NCBI GenBank assembly: GCA_029204045.2
Contig: CM055060.1
Span: 57,128,544-57,192,543, forward strand
DNA length: 64,000 nucleotides
Direction: 5' to 3'
DNA from: Tillandsia leiboldiana
Taxonomy: Eukaryota; Streptophyta; Magnoliopsida; Poales; Bromeliaceae
The stretch's first letter is position 1, and each line of letters starts with the position of its first letter. Below the pieces are notes generated by a model. The model saw only the letters and a list, made by a program, of their open reading frames with translations, did not search any database and was not told the DNA's origin. Of the stretch, positions 60,057-64,000 are shown piece by piece. Position numbers and translations under genes: made by a program.

Positions 60057-63000
60057 CTGACCAAACATTTGCCATGTATCCCGCCTAACCACATTATCGC
60101 CGGTATTATTCGATTCTTTAACTTTGGCTAAGTTAAAGATTTCATTTTCTCCGGTGCTCGCTTAAGTTTTCCAGTTCTTGAACTTCTGCAGGGTCGTGAT
60201 GCTACGATGGTGTGCGCATTCAATCAATCTGTTGTTTGTTCTGCTTACTTTGTTAACTGTCATCTTTAGGTTATTCTTTTTAGGTGGTTAAAAGAGGGTG
60301 AAAGCGATAATGTGGTGGGCAAAGTTTGATGTAATTACTTCGTTACTATTTTCTGCATGTCGCGTTGTTGTTAATATTAATTTGTAATATTGTTTAGGTT
60401 TGTACAAGGCCGGATTAAGACTTTTTCCAGTTTGGTGAGCTGTTGTTATTCCTGCAACTTTCGTTCACATTTATTTTCCAAAAGGCTAATATTATTTGGG
60501 GTGTGTTATGCCAACCATTGAGGAGTTGAATCTGCAGTTGATTATTTTATTGAAATAAAATTTAAAATTTTAAAATTCTCAATAATTATTTTATTATTAA
60601 TTTTCAATTCATTTATTAAAATTTATTCTCATTTATTAATTTTAAGTTATTCTTATTTATTATCATTTATTTTTTTTATTTAATTATTCATTTATTCTCT
60701 TTTAATTAATTTACTAATTTAAAGGTATTAATTCACCATTTAGGTGAATTAATAATGGAACCAACGACACTATTCCTTCTCCTATATATACATAGGTATG
60801 GGCTATAGTAGTAGTACAGAAGTTTTATTTTTTAGACAAGTAAAAGAAAAATAGAGGAAAAGAATTTGTTTAAATTCTATTTTAATTTTATTTTATTTTT
60901 TTTAAGTATTTTTATTTATCGGGTGTTGAAAGAAACTTCGTCAACCTCTTCCGCGGTCGTGCTCGTAGGAAGGGGAGTTCCGGTCGTACCTTGGGGTGGT
61001 ATCTCCGATTAATCCGCACGAATGACGGAAATACGCCTTAGGGCAGTGCCTCGCACGCTTCCGGATCAATTTTATTTCGGTTTCTTTCATCTATAATTTC
61101 TGAAATTTCATAGCGATTAAAGGTAAGTTCTGTTATTCAAATTTAAACATAAACTAGTTAGATAATTTAATCACAAACAGATTTAGTGCGATTATTTTTC
61201 TAACATATTTAATATCTTCCTGGCTAATAATTATGTATACATGAAGTTGGGCTCCGCTCTACTGGTCCAACTTTATGCTCTTGCCGAGTATCAGCACACA
61301 AAGTAAACTCGAATTCTCGACACTCTGTTAGTTTATGATTTCTTGTCAATCAAATAAAACAATCTTAAATTTAGAAGTGCATACTAAAATTCAGCTCGGA
61401 ATTCTATTTTCAGCGTTCTTGTGTTTTAATTTTCGACTCTTTTAATTTCTCTGCTTTGTATCAACTTTGCAGCGAACGGAGTATCAGAAAGACGCAGAAA
61501 CAATTTTCGGAGCAAATTATTCACCAAGAAAGCTCTAAATTAAGTGAAGGTTTTTTTAAAGATCTTCATTTTTTACCAGGATTGCTTTATACGTACCCTT
61601 AGTTTTTTTTTTTTTTTTTTTTCGTTTCGATCACCCCCAAATTAATGATAAATGTTCATCTTTAGCTTCTGAAAAAACAGATTTGCGAAATTCACATAAA
61701 AAATATGAATGAGCTAAGTCGATGAGCCGTTGTGTCTGAAACGTTGATACGGATTTTTTATTCATTGACAATTATTATTGCAATCACTCTCACATCAATA
61801 ATCTGAGCTGTGATCTTGATTCCACCCCTGAATATAATGAACTTACATGTAAGCTAGAATATGCCTGCATGGTTGTTTGTTTCCCTCATTCTATGTCATC
61901 TACCTAATTGGATGGATAATTTAATTCCAGTAGTTTCATTTCGATTCATTTAAAAACGCCGCGTCGCGGTGCACCTCGCCGAAGAGCTCAAGTTTGCCCA
62001 CTATTTTAAAAATAATAATAATAACGTAGTGCCACAAAACAACCACGATTCAGAATTTTTTCCATTTGAGAGGATGCATTAGATGTGATAAATGCAAAGC
62101 ATTATGAGAAATGAGTGAGATTTCTGATTAATCCTATAACAAAGATTTGACAACAATTAAAGAGGAGCATCTATAGTCAATTTAATTTGTCCTAAGGCTC
62201 AGGTGGTGTGTGAATTCGCACACTGAAACCCCCCCAAAAAATGCCATGTTTAAATCTGGGAAAAAAAAAAAAGAATAGCAATTTTGAGGCAAGATCAGTA
62301 TTATTAATATATATATGAGTTTTGTAATCTTTTCTTTTGACAAACGCACCTTTTATTTACTAGAGCTATAGAGATTCATGTAACTAGTACATTTAAGCAT
62401 CTGAGTTTATTTTATTTTCTAAAACCAAGGTGAGACTAAAATGCATGGGTGATCTACAATATTGGCATCTTAATTTTTTGTCAAAATTTTTTTATAGCTC
62501 CACATAACTAATCTTTTTATCCGAGTTTGCATGAAATACTCTTGCTTTAATTGGGGTAATTCTTTGAATTAAATTGCCTATATTTTTTTCAAATATTTTT
62601 CACGTGAAAAAGGTCGTTAAGTTAATACATGACATAAAGAATTTCGTATGTACGATTTTTTAAAACTAATGATTATAAATGCTAGGATTAGCATGGAGAA
62701 ATCATTATGAACGTTACTACTTACAATTAATGACAAAGTAGATTCCATTGCTCTAAACAATGTATTTAATTATTTCACACAACAATAGAGGTGAGGAAAC
62801 ATTATTTTATATACTTGTAAACATAAATGCACATATATAAATTAAAGCCACCACATGCCAAAGTTCCCATAGGTTTGTAGCAACTTTTGTTAGTCATAGA
62901 GAGACTCTTAGATCTTATTATTTAATAACCACGTTGCAGTAACCACCAACAAGGAGTTATCAAGCAATAATATAATATCATCTTTCAGTAGTTGATTCAT

Positions 63001-64000
63001 TATTTCATAGCATTAGGAACTTCATGAGAAATAAAACTCCGAGTAGCATTAGCAACTATTTTTTTAGCAATATTCAAGTATAATCCACTCAATTCACTAT
63101 GCAAATATTCACTCAATTCACTATGCAAATATTCATGTTTCCTTCATTCTCTTTCTTTTAATTTTAATTCTGTTCAGCAGCACACTTGTTTGGATGAACA
63201 TTTTTGCATTTCAAATTGATCTGCATTAGGTGGGAAATAATTATTATTATGGATCATCATCAGTAGCTTGGCTATCTCAATGCCAAAGTGTACTAAGCAG
63301 TAACATATGTAGCAACAAGTAATTATTAAGTACAAAGCGATCGATTAAAGTTGATTGAATAATAAATGAATGTCAAGAGATGAACGTGAAGAAATTAATT
63401 GCATCTATGATCATGTGGCGTGAGCTGTAAAGTTGAAAAAGATGATAACTCACTCACTATAATAAAGTAGGGCATTTGTGTTCTATAAAGAAGAGAAAGG
63501 AGAAAATTGGAGAGGTGGAGTAAAGAGCATAGAGATGCCGTGCATTTAAAGGTGTAAAGGGCAAAAGAAAAAGGAATGGAAATATATAGTAATGAATATT
63601 TATTGGACACTGGGGATTGGACAAAGTGATTATGTTAATAGAAACTATTGGCTTAATTATTAATCAATCACCTTAGGCAAAATTGTACCCTTAATTCAGG
63701 TGGAATAGCGCATTTATCACTTTTTAGGTGGAATTAATGCAGGATTTATTCCCCATTTAAGAGAGAGAGAGAGAGAGGTTGATGAGACGATGGATCTAGC
63801 ACCCAAATTAAACTGCTAAATATAGACTAACAAGAATTGCACATAATAGTTGGTTATAATTCCGAGTGCTATTTAGATTCTCATAGATACGGACTTTTAC
63901 GTGTCCATTTCTAACCAAATGGAGATTTGATCGAGTCTCCGACTTGTAAGCCACGCACCCCGAAAAGAATTTTCAAATCAAACTGCTGTGTGGACTAATA
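60057..64000. other. intergenic DNA after the LRR-RLK
   Basis: No gene is supported. It starts with the RLK 3' region, then AT-rich DNA. A GC-richer stretch lies at about 60926-61090, a poly-T run at about 61599-61622, and a 24-bp tandem duplication at about 63086-63136. A short (GA)n tract lies near 63761. Many short ORFs here lack any coding signal. Confidence 0.6.

Overview
This window is nuclear DNA from a flowering plant. The genes contain introns, the intergenic DNA is AT-rich, and most 5' exons are strongly GC-rich, which is typical of monocots. A Cassandra-type solo LTR carrying a 5S-rRNA-like domain, many MITE-like foldback elements and long (TA)n and (GA)n microsatellites fit a mid-sized monocot genome. 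Pineapple or a related non-grass monocot is possible, but I cannot prove the species from sequence alone.

Layout. 1-3 kb: AT-rich repeats with a nested-hairpin element. 3.0-4.7 kb (-): an R2R3-MYB of the MYB20/42/43/85 secondary-wall type. 7.4-22.3 kb (-): a complete MED23 Mediator-subunit gene, which I could assemble as 21 exons with splice phases that close at 1593 aa; its introns hold several transposon-like insertions. 23.0-23.8 kb (+): a GPI-anchored lipid-transfer-like protein with a probable GC-AG intron. 24.4-26.3 kb (-): a six-exon GDSL esterase/lipase. 26.6-26.8 kb: the Cassandra-like solo LTR with a perfect 5-bp target duplication. 27.3-29.8 kb (-): an F-box protein with leucine-rich segments and a cysteine-rich C-terminus (SKIP14/SKIP28 type). 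30.4-31.2 kb (+): an intronless prohibitin, divergent from the F-box gene. 34.6-35.3 kb (-): a two-exon protein of unknown function (At3g17950-like). 38.6-41.8 kb (-): a class 3 lipase (At4g16070/At3g14075-like). 43.5-43.8 kb (-): a possible 85-aa protein. 46.7-50.1 kb (+): a plasmodesmata-located DUF26 protein with an unusual glycine-rich linker and an 8-nt last coding exon. 50.9-51.3 kb (+): a BAP31-like ER membrane protein. 57.6-60.1 kb (+): an LRR receptor-like kinase of the RKL1/RLK902 type with an atypical kinase core. The rest is repeat-rich intergenic DNA.

The genes do not form a pathway. Several act at the cell wall or surface (MYB, LTPG, GDSL, PDLP, LRR-RLK) and others are housekeeping (MED23, prohibitin, BAP31). 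This looks like ordinary plant gene order, not a cluster. The most notable material is the transposable-element record: at least five copies of one small element family next to (TA)n or (GA)n tracts, several foldback elements with their own hairpin architecture, and Harbinger-like elements with 3-bp target duplications. I did not find a new defence or biosynthetic system. Exon borders were read by eye from splice consensus, reading phase and remembered family sequences, without transcript data.
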